A stretch of 41,961 bases of DNA, taken from IMG/VR virus record IMGVR_UViG_3300037137_001220, positions 1 through 41,961 of that record. One strand, 5' to 3'. Below the pieces are notes generated by a model. The model saw only the letters and a program-made list of their open reading frames with translations. It was not told the DNA's origin and made no database searches. Both the position numbers and the translations under genes were made by a program. This stretch comes from a virus. Positions 1 through 8,489 of the stretch are shown piece by piece; position 1 is the stretch's first letter; every line of letters starts with the position of its first letter.

Positions 1-146
1 ACCAGTCCGTCTCCGACATGCGCCATGCCGGACGTATATGGGATGTTCGGTCCGACGAGCATGGTGTCCGTGGCAAGATCGTAATACAGGATTCTATGTG
101 TGGCGTCTTTCTGCAACCAGATGCGGCCGCTTTTAGGATCGTAGCT
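1..146. repeat. Terminal overlap, left copy (pairs with 41816..41961)
   Basis: Bases 1..126 are identical to 41816..41941. The next 20 bases differ at three positions (127, 129, 145). The overlap is best read as a circular assembly closing on itself, since one gene continues in frame across it. The mismatches change residues in the propeller protein (SYDPKSGR here, IYDPKRDR at the other end), so they may be population variants. Confidence 0.85.
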
Positions 147-875
147 GGCGCTTGTGCCAGTCGTAAATGTCTCTGAAGACGGTACATACGTTAAGGCCGC
201 TGTCCAACTATTTGTAGAAATTGTATATTTACGAAGCGTGCCACTTACGCCCCCATTTACTAAAAATAGGATGTCTGGACTTGTGGCGTATGTCCAGTGC
301 AGAGAACAGCCGGCGCCTACTGCCGTTGGCAGGTTGGCGATTGATGTAGGCGAGGCGACCCAGGAATTGCCTGCGATTGAATATCTATACCATGTCGTTG
401 ACACACCAGCGGAAATGAGATAAATAAAATCATCATTTCCGGCCACATTATACGTGGAACATGTATGCGCCATCGCTGCGTCTGTATTGATTATGGCGGC
501 AAGGTTGGTTATTGATCGCGCCGTCCAGACATTTGTCGCAATGTCATAATAGCCGAATCCGCATTGCGTCGTGTAACCGTTCAGCAGCCATATTCTTCCT
601 GCGGCTCCTTGACTCGGATCGAAAACCATGCATGACCCCGCTCCCCACGTGCCCGATCCGCCCAAGGCGCCGGGACTGGCCAGCAACTGATAATTGTCCG
701 TGACCGTGTCATACCGATAAAAAGCCGCCGTCCCCAATAACATATAAATATATCTGCCCGTACCGCGTTCGTCGGTGCACATGCACATGCCGGCAGCCGT
801 CATAACGGGAGAAAAACGAAGCCATTGCCATATCGGCAGGTCAATGCCAAGCTTCAAGTTGTGTGCAAACGCCAT
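1..875 (-). CDS. Kelch-like beta-propeller tail protein, 5' part (continues across circle junction)
   Basis: Reads from ATG at 875 down to base 1 and continues in frame from 41815 to a stop at 41728. The joined gene is 963 nt (320 aa), an exact multiple of three, which supports circular closure. The protein repeats a block of aromatic strand, FDP/YDP turn, GRIW and YYDIATN, as in Kelch/beta-propeller repeats. It lies one base after the 110-aa gene in the tail-fibre cluster, so a role in the tail tip or host recognition is inferred from fold and place. No signal peptide is seen. The exact receptor role is unknown. Confidence 0.75.
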   Translation of the reverse strand, partial: MAFAHNLKLGIDLPIWQWLRFSPVMTAAGMCMCTDERGTGRYIYMLLGTAAFYRYDTVTDNYQLLASPGALGGSGTWGAGSCMVFDPSQGAAGRIWLLNGYTTQCGFGYYDIATNVWTARSITNLAAIINTDAAMAHTCSTYNVAGNDDFIYLISAGVSTTWYRYSIAGNSWVASPTSIANLPTAVGAGCSLHWTYATSPDILFLVNGGVSGTLRKYTISTNSWTAALTYVPSSETFTTGTSASYDPKSGRIWLQKDATHRILYYDLATDTMLVGPNIPYTSGMAHVGDGL

Positions 876-876
876 T

Positions 877-1209
877 TTATGTCTCCATGCTTTGTATGTC
901 ACCCTTGGCGATTTTATTGACTATTTCGCAGGATAACTGTTCTATGGTTACCTTTAACTCGCCATTTTCCTGCCGCAATCTCTCAACCTCCCGTTCCAGG
1001 TTGTCGTGTGGGGACAATTCGTCAATCTCTCCCGCGTCCGTGTGCCTTTGTGCGATATCTCGATCAGCCAGGGCCGACGCCTCGTCCAGGGTCATCGCAG
1101 CATAACCGTCCATCCCCGGTGCATATTCCTGCACCACACAGACAGATCCGTTCTCGTATAACCGATATCCAAACCCATCCTTCGTCTCGAAAATCTCTTT
1201 TGCAAACAT
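877..1209 (-). CDS. Small tail-region protein, unknown function (110 aa)
   Basis: Not recognised as a named family. The N-terminal half (about residues 1-45) looks globular, with a GFGYRLYENG strand pair. Residues about 65-105 form a heptad-rich helix (LEREVERLRQENGELKVTIE) typical of a coiled coil. It sits between two tail-tip genes, 7 bases after the upstream gene and 1 base before the propeller gene, so it is probably translated with the tail fibres. A chaperone or trimerisation helper for a fibre is possible but only inferred. Confidence 0.7.
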   Translation of the reverse strand: MFAKEIFETKDGFGYRLYENGSVCVVQEYAPGMDGYAAMTLDEASALADRDIAQRHTDAGEIDELSPHDNLEREVERLRQENGELKVTIEQLSCEIVNKIAKGDIQSMET

Positions 1210-1216
1210 ATCTACC

Positions 1217-1525
1217 TCAGAAAGTGAAATTTGCCCTCTGGGCGACGGAAAATTCTTGGTTTGATCGCTGAATCATCTCCCACCGTTGATCCACAGGTCC
1301 TACCCAGCAGGGATAATACTGCTGAGAACTTATGACGGGAGCCCCGGCTGTAGGACCATTCCCTCCGCTCGTTACGGCGACGAGGCCGCTGGGATACATG
1401 TCCTGATACACTTTCAGTCGGCCGAACGCGTCTATGGCCAGCCTGCCGATTGCCGATTGCACAAATTGCTGCAAAATTGCCAGCAGCGTCGGTTCGCCAC
1501 CCTGTGCTATGCTACGTATCATCAT
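1217..1525 (-). CDS. Small tail-region protein, unknown function (102 aa)
   Basis: Two adjacent ATGs (1525 and 1522) follow an AGGA ribosome site about 7 bases upstream, so I start here. The frame stays open to a GTG at 1618, but that stretch also reads as a decayed end of the upstream fibre gene in another frame. The protein begins MMIRSIAQGGEP, has a helix with LLAILQQFVQ, and a C-terminal half rich in Gly, Pro and aromatic residues (QQYYPCWVGP). No known domain recognised; a small structural tail protein by position. Confidence 0.65.
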   Translation of the reverse strand: MMIRSIAQGGEPTLLAILQQFVQSAIGRLAIDAFGRLKVYQDMYPSGLVAVTSGGNGPTAGAPVISSQQYYPCWVGPVDQRWEMIQRSNQEFSVAQRANFTF

Positions 1526-1548
1526 GCTCTGATCCTTTGTTTTGACTA

Positions 1549-1665
1549 CTACTCTTTTGGGTGGTACTCCTCGATATGGCGCATGATCCCAGGGTCCTCG
1601 AACTCCAGATCTCACCACCCTTTGCCAAACTATTTGACATCGTCAAGAAAAACCGGTTGGCCTTA
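1549..1665 (-). pseudogene. Possible decayed C-terminal extension of the tail fibre gene
   Basis: After the fibre gene's TAA (1663..1665) the same frame continues with protein-like sequence: GQPVFLDDVK, TAG, FGKGW, TGA, then DLEFEDPGIMRHIEEYHPKE and two TAG stops. Each internal stop is one C-to-T change from CAA, CAG or CGA. The next gene's ribosome site and ATG follow directly after the final stops. This suggests the fibre once ended near 1549 and lost about 38 codons. It could also be chance. Confidence 0.45.
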
Positions 1666-2808
1666 TTTCCATTTTGCCGCCACTGTTAGCACTCCCGCCG
1701 GTCCCTTCCTATTGAGTGGCTCGTTGCCTACGGCCAAATACTTGCGACATAGTCCTGCCACCGATTCATCCGATTCCCCCATATCCATGTGCAGCAAGGA
1801 CAAGTCGTATACGAGATCTGATACGGCATCTATCAGAATTATCACATCATCCCCTAAATCATTGCCTATAAATGGGTGTGGTATCAACGGCATGTCCTTG
1901 TTTTTATATGCTGCATCTATTAGGTCGAATTGAATATCTCCATCCCATGGATCTCTGATTTGCGCCAGTTTCCTTTGCCATAATTCTGCCGATTGAAGAC
2001 CTTTCTCAAGTTTCAGCCGTGTTTTCCATCCCCGGCCCAGCGCATCCACATAATCCGGGCAAATATTCGTAGGGCCATTGTTTGCCCATGGCGGATCTGG
2101 GGCCACATATAGCGATTTAATCTCGCCTAGTTTTGACATGCGAGCGAAGATGAAAAGCGGGATTTCTCCATCACCAAGATCATACGGTGGGGAAGATTGA
2201 ATATATTGTTGTTTGGCATAATATCGGTAATTCAGAAGACCTACAAATCCACCGTATGTTTGTGGGTAGAATCCATACAAGCCCCCTGGCAAAATTGCAT
2301 TTTCAGTACATACCCCTATATTCGTTACATAGACCTCGTCCCAAACCATTACCTCTGCCAGTATCACCATAGGATAACCGGACTGTTTTGAAAAAGATAC
2401 TGTGCCATATGTACTTTTTAGCCATGACTGGGCGACCACTCCTATATGAGTATGATCGCCTGCTGCCGCTGCAACGGCTCCGGTACCCAAAGTTCTAAGG
2501 CCCGCCGTGCCAGCCGCTGGATCAGCGCAGGAAGACGCCATCATCGCCAATGTTATCTCGGCGCTAAGATTGGCGATAAAAGGTTTATTATTCGCAAAGT
2601 TCCATACAGACTGCCAAGTACTGTTTGCCTCATTGCGCAATTTTAGAATATTTGCTGTTGTATCAAACCACCACATCCCTGCTACCAAATTAGAAGGCTC
2701 TGTAGGGGAACTTTCACAACATCGTAAAGCAATCAAATTGTCGTGTATTGCTGTTATGTCAGCAAGAGCTTCATTGTCTATTGCTGGCTTATTAGGATTG
2801 AATGCCAT
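1663..2808 (-). CDS. Tail fibre-like protein (381 aa)
   Basis: The N-terminus (MAFNPNKPAIDNEALADIT) and the following WWFDTTANILKLRNEANSTW block resemble the shaft-start modules of phage tail fibres. A TGAVAAAAGDHTH turn near residue 120 is the linker seen before many fibre tip domains. The C-terminal part (about 250-381) is a separate globular region rich in charged and aromatic residues. It is 11 bases downstream of the 135-aa gene and belongs to the tail-tip cluster. Host recognition is inferred. The 3' end appears shortened by nonsense changes (see 1549..1665). Confidence 0.75.
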   Translation of the reverse strand: MAFNPNKPAIDNEALADITAIHDNLIALRCCESSPTEPSNLVAGMWWFDTTANILKLRNEANSTWQSVWNFANNKPFIANLSAEITLAMMASSCADPAAGTAGLRTLGTGAVAAAAGDHTHIGVVAQSWLKSTYGTVSFSKQSGYPMVILAEVMVWDEVYVTNIGVCTENAILPGGLYGFYPQTYGGFVGLLNYRYYAKQQYIQSSPPYDLGDGEIPLFIFARMSKLGEIKSLYVAPDPPWANNGPTNICPDYVDALGRGWKTRLKLEKGLQSAELWQRKLAQIRDPWDGDIQFDLIDAAYKNKDMPLIPHPFIGNDLGDDVIILIDAVSDLVYDLSLLHMDMGESDESVAGLCRKYLAVGNEPLNRKGPAGVLTVAAKWK

Positions 2809-2819
2809 ATCGTTTCTCC

Positions 2820-3227
2820 TTATACATTAGCTGTATATACTGCTACGTCTAAATCTTCAATACCGATTGAATGTTCAAGATCTGTGTTGGTAATATAGAT
2901 ATGCAGTCTATAAAAACGTAGTCGTATCTCTGCCATAAATATCTGAAAATTATCTACTTCCTTCCAGGTCGTAGGGGTCTCTTCTTCACTATACTGGAGC
3001 ACTATGCGAAGATCTCCACAGGGCGTGGCACCCAGTAATTCTATCCAGGTCTGGCCAGCCGAGAAGTGCTCCGCCCAAGTCTCTACGCCATTAAATATCG
3101 TATCCCAAGTAGTGCCGCTACCATAAAAATGGATCACCAAATTCTCTATCCAAAGTCGTCGCACAGCCACTGATCCAAGATCTGTTGCTGTACTAATATA
3201 ATCACCTGATAATGTAGCTGTAGGCAT
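2820..3227 (-). CDS. Small tail-region protein, unknown function (135 aa)
   Basis: The stop of the large J-like gene (3228) abuts this ATG, so translation is probably coupled. The sequence is beta-rich with many aromatics (TWIELLG, IRLRFYRLHIYI) and no membrane segment or signal peptide, as expected for a small structural component of the tail tip. No family recognised. An adaptor between the central tip protein and fibres is inferred from position only. Confidence 0.7.
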   Translation of the reverse strand: MPTATLSGDYISTATDLGSVAVRRLWIENLVIHFYGSGTTWDTIFNGVETWAEHFSAGQTWIELLGATPCGDLRIVLQYSEEETPTTWKEVDNFQIFMAEIRLRFYRLHIYITNTDLEHSIGIEDLDVAVYTANV

Positions 3228-6200
3228 TTATGGCCTCGTTGTCATGGTATAAATCCCCGAAATCCAGATTATGGCTGACGCTGCCGAATCATTTTGCACT
3301 GCAATGGTATAGTTTCCAGCGCTTGCTGTGGTGAAATCCTTTGAAACATGTTCCCAGGTGGCATTTTCTGCATCATAATGATTCGGAATTGCGAACCAGT
3401 GCGACACGGCGTTCCAAGACCCGTCCGCTTGCAGATATTTTGCATCTGTCTCGCTATAGATGTAATATTTCGCTGTTGCCGTTCCATTCGATTCCTGGTG
3501 ATGAACAAACAATGTCGATGGTTGCGTAGCCGCGAAATCTGTGACACTTTGGCTTAGCTTTGCTTGGCTGTTGGAGGCATCAATATCAAGAACTGTTGCA
3601 TGGTCTGACAATTCGTAATACGAAAAATACTCCGAACACATGGGGCATTCAGTTCCTTTTCTGTAGATGGTCGATGTTCCTGCCGTAGTTTTGGTCCAAT
3701 GAGTTAAACCATTCGTGAATCCCGGATTTTTTGTACTTCCAGTCGTGGCATAGATTTTTATGCTGTCCACATACAGAGTAGCAATGCTCCCTACAAGTTC
3801 CAAATAATTCCCAATATCGACCACCCAAAGAGAGCCAACGCAAGCTGAAGGTACCATGATTTCTGTGGTGGCCCATTCAGTGGTACTCGCTATTTCTTGT
3901 TGTGTACTGGTAGCCGAACACACTATATATCCACCGCCCCAATCAGATGCGTAAAAAGTGAATTTATTATCAGCGGAGGACTTGTGTGTTAATGTGACCT
4001 TAATTGCTCCTGGCCCTACAGTTAATGAATCTATGGGGCCGCTGGACGCCATAGAGATGTAACCCAAAGTTCCTTCTCCATAACCGAACTTACAACTATA
4101 CGCCCCTTCATTTTTTATTGTCGATTCTTTTTGTACATATTGGGCATCTGGCCATAATGCGGGAGATGTGTCTGTTATCCAATTTTCAAATCCTCCATTT
4201 AGCCCATACGCCACCATCATATCCGTTGTTGCCCAGCCAGTTGCATAGGCGTTGGCTTCAGCCGAGATTTCCCCCTCTGCCACATTCTTTAACGCCGTGA
4301 CAACATAGTAATATTTTGTGGTATTGGTACGACCAGTATGGACAAAATACGTTCCTGTAGTCCCTTCTATCTTGGTCCCCGTTTCTTTCGTCACGCCAGG
4401 AGAAGTTGCCCAGTAAATATTGTATGATGTTACACCAGATTTTCCTATCCATTGAATATAGACAGTCTCGTCATAACCAGATGCCCAGACGTTTTCTGGT
4501 ACAAATCCTGTTATTGCGGAAACCTCATCTGATTCTTCGCTTTCTTCTTCATTGTTTTCTGCTGTGACAACATAGTAATAAGGGGTGCCATTCGTTCGGT
4601 CAGTATGTGCGCGGGGACTTGTTACCCCTCCTATCTTGGTCCCTGTTCCTTTCGTCACTCCAGGAGATGTTGACCAGTAGATATTGTATGATGTGGCGCC
4701 GACAACCGAATCCCACGAAATAGTGATTGTTGTGCCACTTATTTCTGCAAGAATATTATTCGGTGCAAGAATGCCTTGTATACCAGTCATTAACAAACGG
4801 CCATATAAAGGATCGTCATACCAATAGGTCTGATTGTGCGTGCCGCTGTCATAATCTTCATTGTGTGGGCTGCCCGCTTCCTCCGTATAGGCCACAGGCA
4901 CATACGTAGTCACGGACACCGTAGCCGGCAGCGCCGAATATATGCCTGCCGTGTTCTTGGCCTTAATCAGGAACGTATGCACCGCGGGCCGTATGGAATT
5001 GATGCTGTACATGGTGGCCTTGGTACTGGTCAGCAATATGGATTGCGACCAGCTCATTCCATATCGCAGCTCATACAATAGCAGGTCCCTGTCACTCACG
5101 GCCGTCCACTTAAAGTTCACGTCCTGCCGGGCGCACACCGCCTGGAATCCGCCCACATTGGACGGAGGGTCCTCAAGCCCGAGGACTGTGATGTCAATCG
5201 CCGATACAGAGTCGATCGGCTGGGCAACATCATGGTTGGATACGGTGCACAATTTGACCTTGAAGGCTTGTCCCTCGCGCAGATTCTCAATGGTGAATCC
5301 GGTATCCACTTTGCCGAGAGACCGGTAGTTCGCGCCGTTATCCCATGATACATAGGCGGTTACGTGTTTGAAAAATGGATAATATGGAGGCGGATCAAAG
5401 GTGACGATGACGCGGTAATAGGTATTGTCGCCCTGTAGGTAGGATTCCTCGTCATGATCGATATTGACTACGCTCGGCGGCACGGCCAATGGGTCAAAAA
5501 GCGTGGTAGTGAAGATCTCATGGCTGCTGATGTTGATCGAGTCATCATAAATCAACGGATCTTCTTTCCATAGCGTCAGCCCGACCGTATGGTCAGATGC
5601 AGGGGCCGTGGCTGCCACGCGGCACACCTGGTCCGCGAACCCGAACGCGCTGGATGTTACCGTCACCATGTCCCCGGCTTCAAGCGCCTTCAGGCGCGGC
5701 CGGCAGGAAACGAGATATTGGCGATTCATGCGCGACCGATCGATCTTGTAGGCCCCTAGTTTCATGGCCTGGGATACGGCAGTAGTCCCTATCAGAGTCG
5801 TTGCCAGCGTCTTTGTCTGCCCATCATCTTCTACCGCTGTCTGGTCGCTCATGGGCAGCGGTTCGCTCACATATCCCTGGGCAGCATTCACAAAGGTGAT
5901 TTGGGCGGCGTTATAAGTCTCTTTCGTGCATGGCGCGGCGGCACGTTCGCTGTCTTCTATGATGTCGTCATCCCCGATGGTCATTACCGGGGAGTCATAA
6001 TCCAGAATCTTGATCCTAAGCTTGTCGTCAGACCAGATGCGCACGGCGCGGAAGTTTTCCAGAACCCGGTCGAATAGATCGAGGGCCGCCCCACGCTGCT
6101 GTAGGCATCCGTCCCAGTAATATTCATTGGTATCGCACCAGGTGGCCGCGACCGAAATCGCATCATCGTCTATGTAGTCCGTCGGGATTCCCACGCCGGA

Positions 6201-6815
6201 ACGGTTTGTGGCCAAGTCGCGGGCCACAAGGGCGCCGTTTCGGGACCAGGTCGTGGTCTCCGTGCGCGGGTCGTACAGCAGTCGGCCCTTCAGCGTGACC
6301 GTGATTTCCCCCAACCCGGTGAACTTGTCGGGATTGTAATGCAGCATTAGCCTGATATAGGCTGTCCCGCGCATGGCATCCACCCACCGCTCGTCATAGC
6401 CATGCAGTGTGGCATCATAATCCTGGTCGATAGCGCCATTGTGATAGGAATATTCGGCGTCCCCGCCATATTCCGCTATCAGCTTATCCGCGATTCGGAC
6501 CTCTTCCACATCCCCGCACGGACCTTTTCCGAGGATGCCGACCACATGCAGGGTGTCATTATGCAGACCCGTGGTATGCAGGTAGCATTGGTTTATGCCG
6601 AACCTGACTCTTCCATAGGCGAGGGCCACGGGTTGGTCCGAACTCCGGGTGTTGATCATCGTCCCGCGGGCATCCGGCACGCCCGGCGCCGTGGATGCAC
6701 CAATCAATCCCTGGAGCAGCATGGACCCGCCGGCCAGCATCATATAGGTGCCAGTCGTCCCGCCCAGAATTGCGCCGGCAGCGAGGAGACTCCCACCCAT
6801 GACTACGGGAGGCAT
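3228..6815 (-). CDS. Tail tip / host-specificity protein, lambda J-like (1195 aa)
   Basis: This is the central tail-tip protein. The N-terminus has a Gly/Ala-rich hydrophobic stretch (about 1-40) followed by DQPVALAYGRVRFG, a typical start of J-like tip proteins. The hub region extends to about residue 450. FN3-type domains follow, including two tandem copies with SYNIYW and TPYYYVVTA motifs near 690-830. The C-terminal third looks like carbohydrate-binding-type beta-sandwiches and contains a CPMC...H cluster that may bind a metal. It follows the L- and K-like genes, the lambda order L-K-J. Its tip specificity is inferred. Confidence 0.85.
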   Translation of the reverse strand: MPPVVMGGSLLAAGAILGGTTGTYMMLAGGSMLLQGLIGASTAPGVPDARGTMINTRSSDQPVALAYGRVRFGINQCYLHTTGLHNDTLHVVGILGKGPCGDVEEVRIADKLIAEYGGDAEYSYHNGAIDQDYDATLHGYDERWVDAMRGTAYIRLMLHYNPDKFTGLGEITVTLKGRLLYDPRTETTTWSRNGALVARDLATNRSGVGIPTDYIDDDAISVAATWCDTNEYYWDGCLQQRGAALDLFDRVLENFRAVRIWSDDKLRIKILDYDSPVMTIGDDDIIEDSERAAAPCTKETYNAAQITFVNAAQGYVSEPLPMSDQTAVEDDGQTKTLATTLIGTTAVSQAMKLGAYKIDRSRMNRQYLVSCRPRLKALEAGDMVTVTSSAFGFADQVCRVAATAPASDHTVGLTLWKEDPLIYDDSINISSHEIFTTTLFDPLAVPPSVVNIDHDEESYLQGDNTYYRVIVTFDPPPYYPFFKHVTAYVSWDNGANYRSLGKVDTGFTIENLREGQAFKVKLCTVSNHDVAQPIDSVSAIDITVLGLEDPPSNVGGFQAVCARQDVNFKWTAVSDRDLLLYELRYGMSWSQSILLTSTKATMYSINSIRPAVHTFLIKAKNTAGIYSALPATVSVTTYVPVAYTEEAGSPHNEDYDSGTHNQTYWYDDPLYGRLLMTGIQGILAPNNILAEISGTTITISWDSVVGATSYNIYWSTSPGVTKGTGTKIGGVTSPRAHTDRTNGTPYYYVVTAENNEEESEESDEVSAITGFVPENVWASGYDETVYIQWIGKSGVTSYNIYWATSPGVTKETGTKIEGTTGTYFVHTGRTNTTKYYYVVTALKNVAEGEISAEANAYATGWATTDMMVAYGLNGGFENWITDTSPALWPDAQYVQKESTIKNEGAYSCKFGYGEGTLGYISMASSGPIDSLTVGPGAIKVTLTHKSSADNKFTFYASDWGGGYIVCSATSTQQEIASTTEWATTEIMVPSACVGSLWVVDIGNYLELVGSIATLYVDSIKIYATTGSTKNPGFTNGLTHWTKTTAGTSTIYRKGTECPMCSEYFSYYELSDHATVLDIDASNSQAKLSQSVTDFAATQPSTLFVHHQESNGTATAKYYIYSETDAKYLQADGSWNAVSHWFAIPNHYDAENATWEHVSKDFTTASAGNYTIAVQNDSAASAIIWISGIYTMTTRP
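4280..4710 (-). repeat. Two tandem FN3-coding repeats inside the tip gene
   Basis: About 140 bases near 4297..4436 are repeated near 4561..4700 with many matches, including TATTGTATGATGT and GGAGATGTTG/GGAGAAGTTG variants. They encode two successive FN3 domains sharing SYNIYW.TSPGVTK and YYYVVTA. A recent in-frame domain duplication fits. Confidence 0.7.
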
Positions 6816-7393
6816 CTGCGCATCTCCATTACCCAGGGCTGGAGGAGTCTAAAGGGACAGGCCCCCACCCTCATAGTCTCACCATTTACCAGTGTGCAAA
6901 TTTCATTTCCCATATACATCGAAATCATCCATTGCCCGCCTTCTAGATGGCAAAGAATAAGGTCTCCCGCTTGCCTGAACCGGGGATTGATCTCTTCCCC
7001 CAGGGTAGCAAACCAGACTGGAAGCATTTCCAGGTCATAATTGTCCGCATAATTGGTGATGTCCAGATCCCCGGCGCGGCGCACCTGGCGGCCGGCCAGA
7101 TATTGCGCATGGGGCGCAAAAAAAGGCGGAATGTCGCAATCCAATGCCCATAGAAGGGTCAAAATCGAGCTCAGGCAGTCATATCCATATTTCCGACTCA
7201 TCTCCCCGAGCCGGTAGGGCGCATCGAGATAATCCTCGCGCCAGATGTCCGCCAGCCTTTGGTGGATGGTTTTTTTGCCCTGGCGTGGTATCAAGTCTGC
7301 GCCGTCCTTCCCCACCAGATTTGTGGGGCCTTCATAAGATCTGATATCCAGCGGTATCCCCGAAAGTTCACCTCGTTTCCCAGGGCCACGCAT
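6803..7393 (-). CDS. NlpC/P60-like tail assembly protein, lambda K-like, catalytic His apparently lost
   Basis: Follows the L-like gene and overlaps the tip gene by 13 bases, the position of lambda K. Cys73 in KYGYDCLSS matches the nucleophile region of NlpC/P60 peptidases, and GDLILCHLEGGQW (about 143-155) matches the strand before the catalytic His. The expected GH.GIY is here QWMISMYMG, so the His is not visible and the enzyme may be inactive. The longest frame overlaps the L-like gene by about 100 bases. A GTG or TTG start near 7300, after GGGGAAGGA, is more likely. Confidence 0.7.
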   Translation of the reverse strand: MRGPGKRGELSGIPLDIRSYEGPTNLVGKDGADLIPRQGKKTIHQRLADIWREDYLDAPYRLGEMSRKYGYDCLSSILTLLWALDCDIPPFFAPHAQYLAGRQVRRAGDLDITNYADNYDLEMLPVWFATLGEEINPRFRQAGDLILCHLEGGQWMISMYMGNEICTLVNGETMRVGACPFRLLQPWVMEMRRCLP

Positions 7394-7932
7394 CTATCCC
7401 ATGACCGGTCGCACCAGGCCCCGGCCCCGGAATAGGCGCATTCAGCATCCTTAAAGGCCTCTGCCTGGCATGATGGGCCGCATTGCTCGCGCGGTACCTG
7501 CCGTTGCCACCGGGTGGCGAAGATGTTCCTGATCGTGATCTGGGCCTGACGCCGGGTATATTCATATGAGTCAACCACGCCCAAGAAGGCAATGGCTGAT
7601 CCCACTACGGCGCCCAAGTCACTCAAGGCGGCCTCCCTCACCTCGCACCATTTGTCTCTAATCTCTTGCCCCTCCACGATGGCCGTGATCTCCTGGTCGG
7701 CGTTGTCCAGTTCAACAGTGCAAGTATCAATATTCATGTTCAGGCCGCATTGCGCCGGGGAGATCTCCATGCCGCGAGCCTGGTGCTGGTGGCCGGCTGT
7801 CCAAACGTCAACGTCGCAATTGGTATAGTAATAGGTCGATGAGAATTGAAACTTAACGAGATAGACCAGGCGTTGCTCATAGGCATCCAGCACGGCTTGA
7901 AGGGGAACTTCAATGGTCCTCATTCCGGGCAC
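7291..7932 (-). CDS. Minor tail protein, lambda L-like / DUF2163-like (213 aa)
   Basis: The N-terminal half begins EVPLQAVLDAYEQRLVYLV and contains the GMEISPAQ strand typical of tail-tip distal proteins. The C-terminal part has clustered cysteines (EQCGPSC, ECAYSGAGAWCD, WDRC) followed by NEVNFRGYRW, which resembles lambda gpL, whose equivalent region binds an iron-sulphur cluster. It lies between a DUF2460-type gene (13-base overlap) and the K-like gene, matching the usual M-L-K-J tail order. Metal binding here is inferred from the cysteines. Confidence 0.75.
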   Translation of the reverse strand: MPGMRTIEVPLQAVLDAYEQRLVYLVKFQFSSTYYYTNCDVDVWTAGHQHQARGMEISPAQCGLNMNIDTCTVELDNADQEITAIVEGQEIRDKWCEVREAALSDLGAVVGSAIAFLGVVDSYEYTRRQAQITIRNIFATRWQRQVPREQCGPSCQAEAFKDAECAYSGAGAWCDRSWDRCVALGNEVNFRGYRWISDLMKAPQIWWGRTAQT

Positions 7933-8489
7933 CCCACGAAGGTAATCGCACCATATTCATAGAGCAAATAGGCGCGCAAATCCTGGCCCAACTGATCCTC
8001 GAACCGTACTCGCGGCGCCCAGCGGCCTATGAACGATACCGTAATCATGGCCCCCGATCCTGGGGCAGTGGAAAACTCTATCTGATCCAATCCGTCCGCC
8101 CCGGATGCCGCGTGGAAGGTCTTCGTGGTCTGAACATTATTGATATAGGCCGTCGTGGTCACCGATGCCCCGCCGATGCATGGTATGGTAAAGAGGGTCT
8201 CGGCATTATCCCCCCGCGCGACATATTCCTTGACCCAGGTCTCGGCGACTGGCCACGCATAGCGGAAGGCGCTTAGTGCTCCCCTCGCCGTGCCGTTAAA
8301 AAAAGCAAGGACGGAGGCCGCATCCGCCTCAGATAGGTTCATATATTTCAGGGTGATCGTATATCGCGGAAAGATCATGGCCTGGGAACGGTTCTCACGC
8401 CCGGATCTCATGGTAGAGATAATCGTATTCCAGGTCGGACTACGCCGGACTGGATAAGTCAGCCCGGATATCGCCGGGAAAAGGGCCAT
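7920..8489 (-). CDS. DUF2460-family tail protein (189 aa)
   Basis: The N-terminus has the family pattern FPAISGLTYPVRRSPTWNT followed by GRENRSQAM and PRYTITLKYMNLSEADAASV. The end is a short hydrophobic patch (AYLLYEYGAITF). DUF2460 proteins are encoded just after the tape measure and form part of the distal tail in phages and gene transfer agents. Its ATG overlaps the tape-measure stop by one base, so the two are translationally coupled. Confidence 0.8.
   Translation of the reverse strand: MALFPAISGLTYPVRRSPTWNTIISTMRSGRENRSQAMIFPRYTITLKYMNLSEADAASVLAFFNGTARGALSAFRYAWPVAETWVKEYVARGDNAETLFTIPCIGGASVTTTAYINNVQTTKTFHAASGADGLDQIEFSTAPGSGAMITVSFIGRWAPRVRFEDQLGQDLRAYLLYEYGAITFVGCPE

Noticed and set aside
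1525-1618. GTG start at 1618 for the 102-aa gene
   Set aside because: The extra 31 codons overlap sequence that reads better as the decayed fibre end, and the ATG at 1525 has a good ribosome site.
1549-1665. Alternative genetic code or stop readthrough in the fibre gene
   Set aside because: All three different stop codons would have to be read, and the other genes use standard stops normally.
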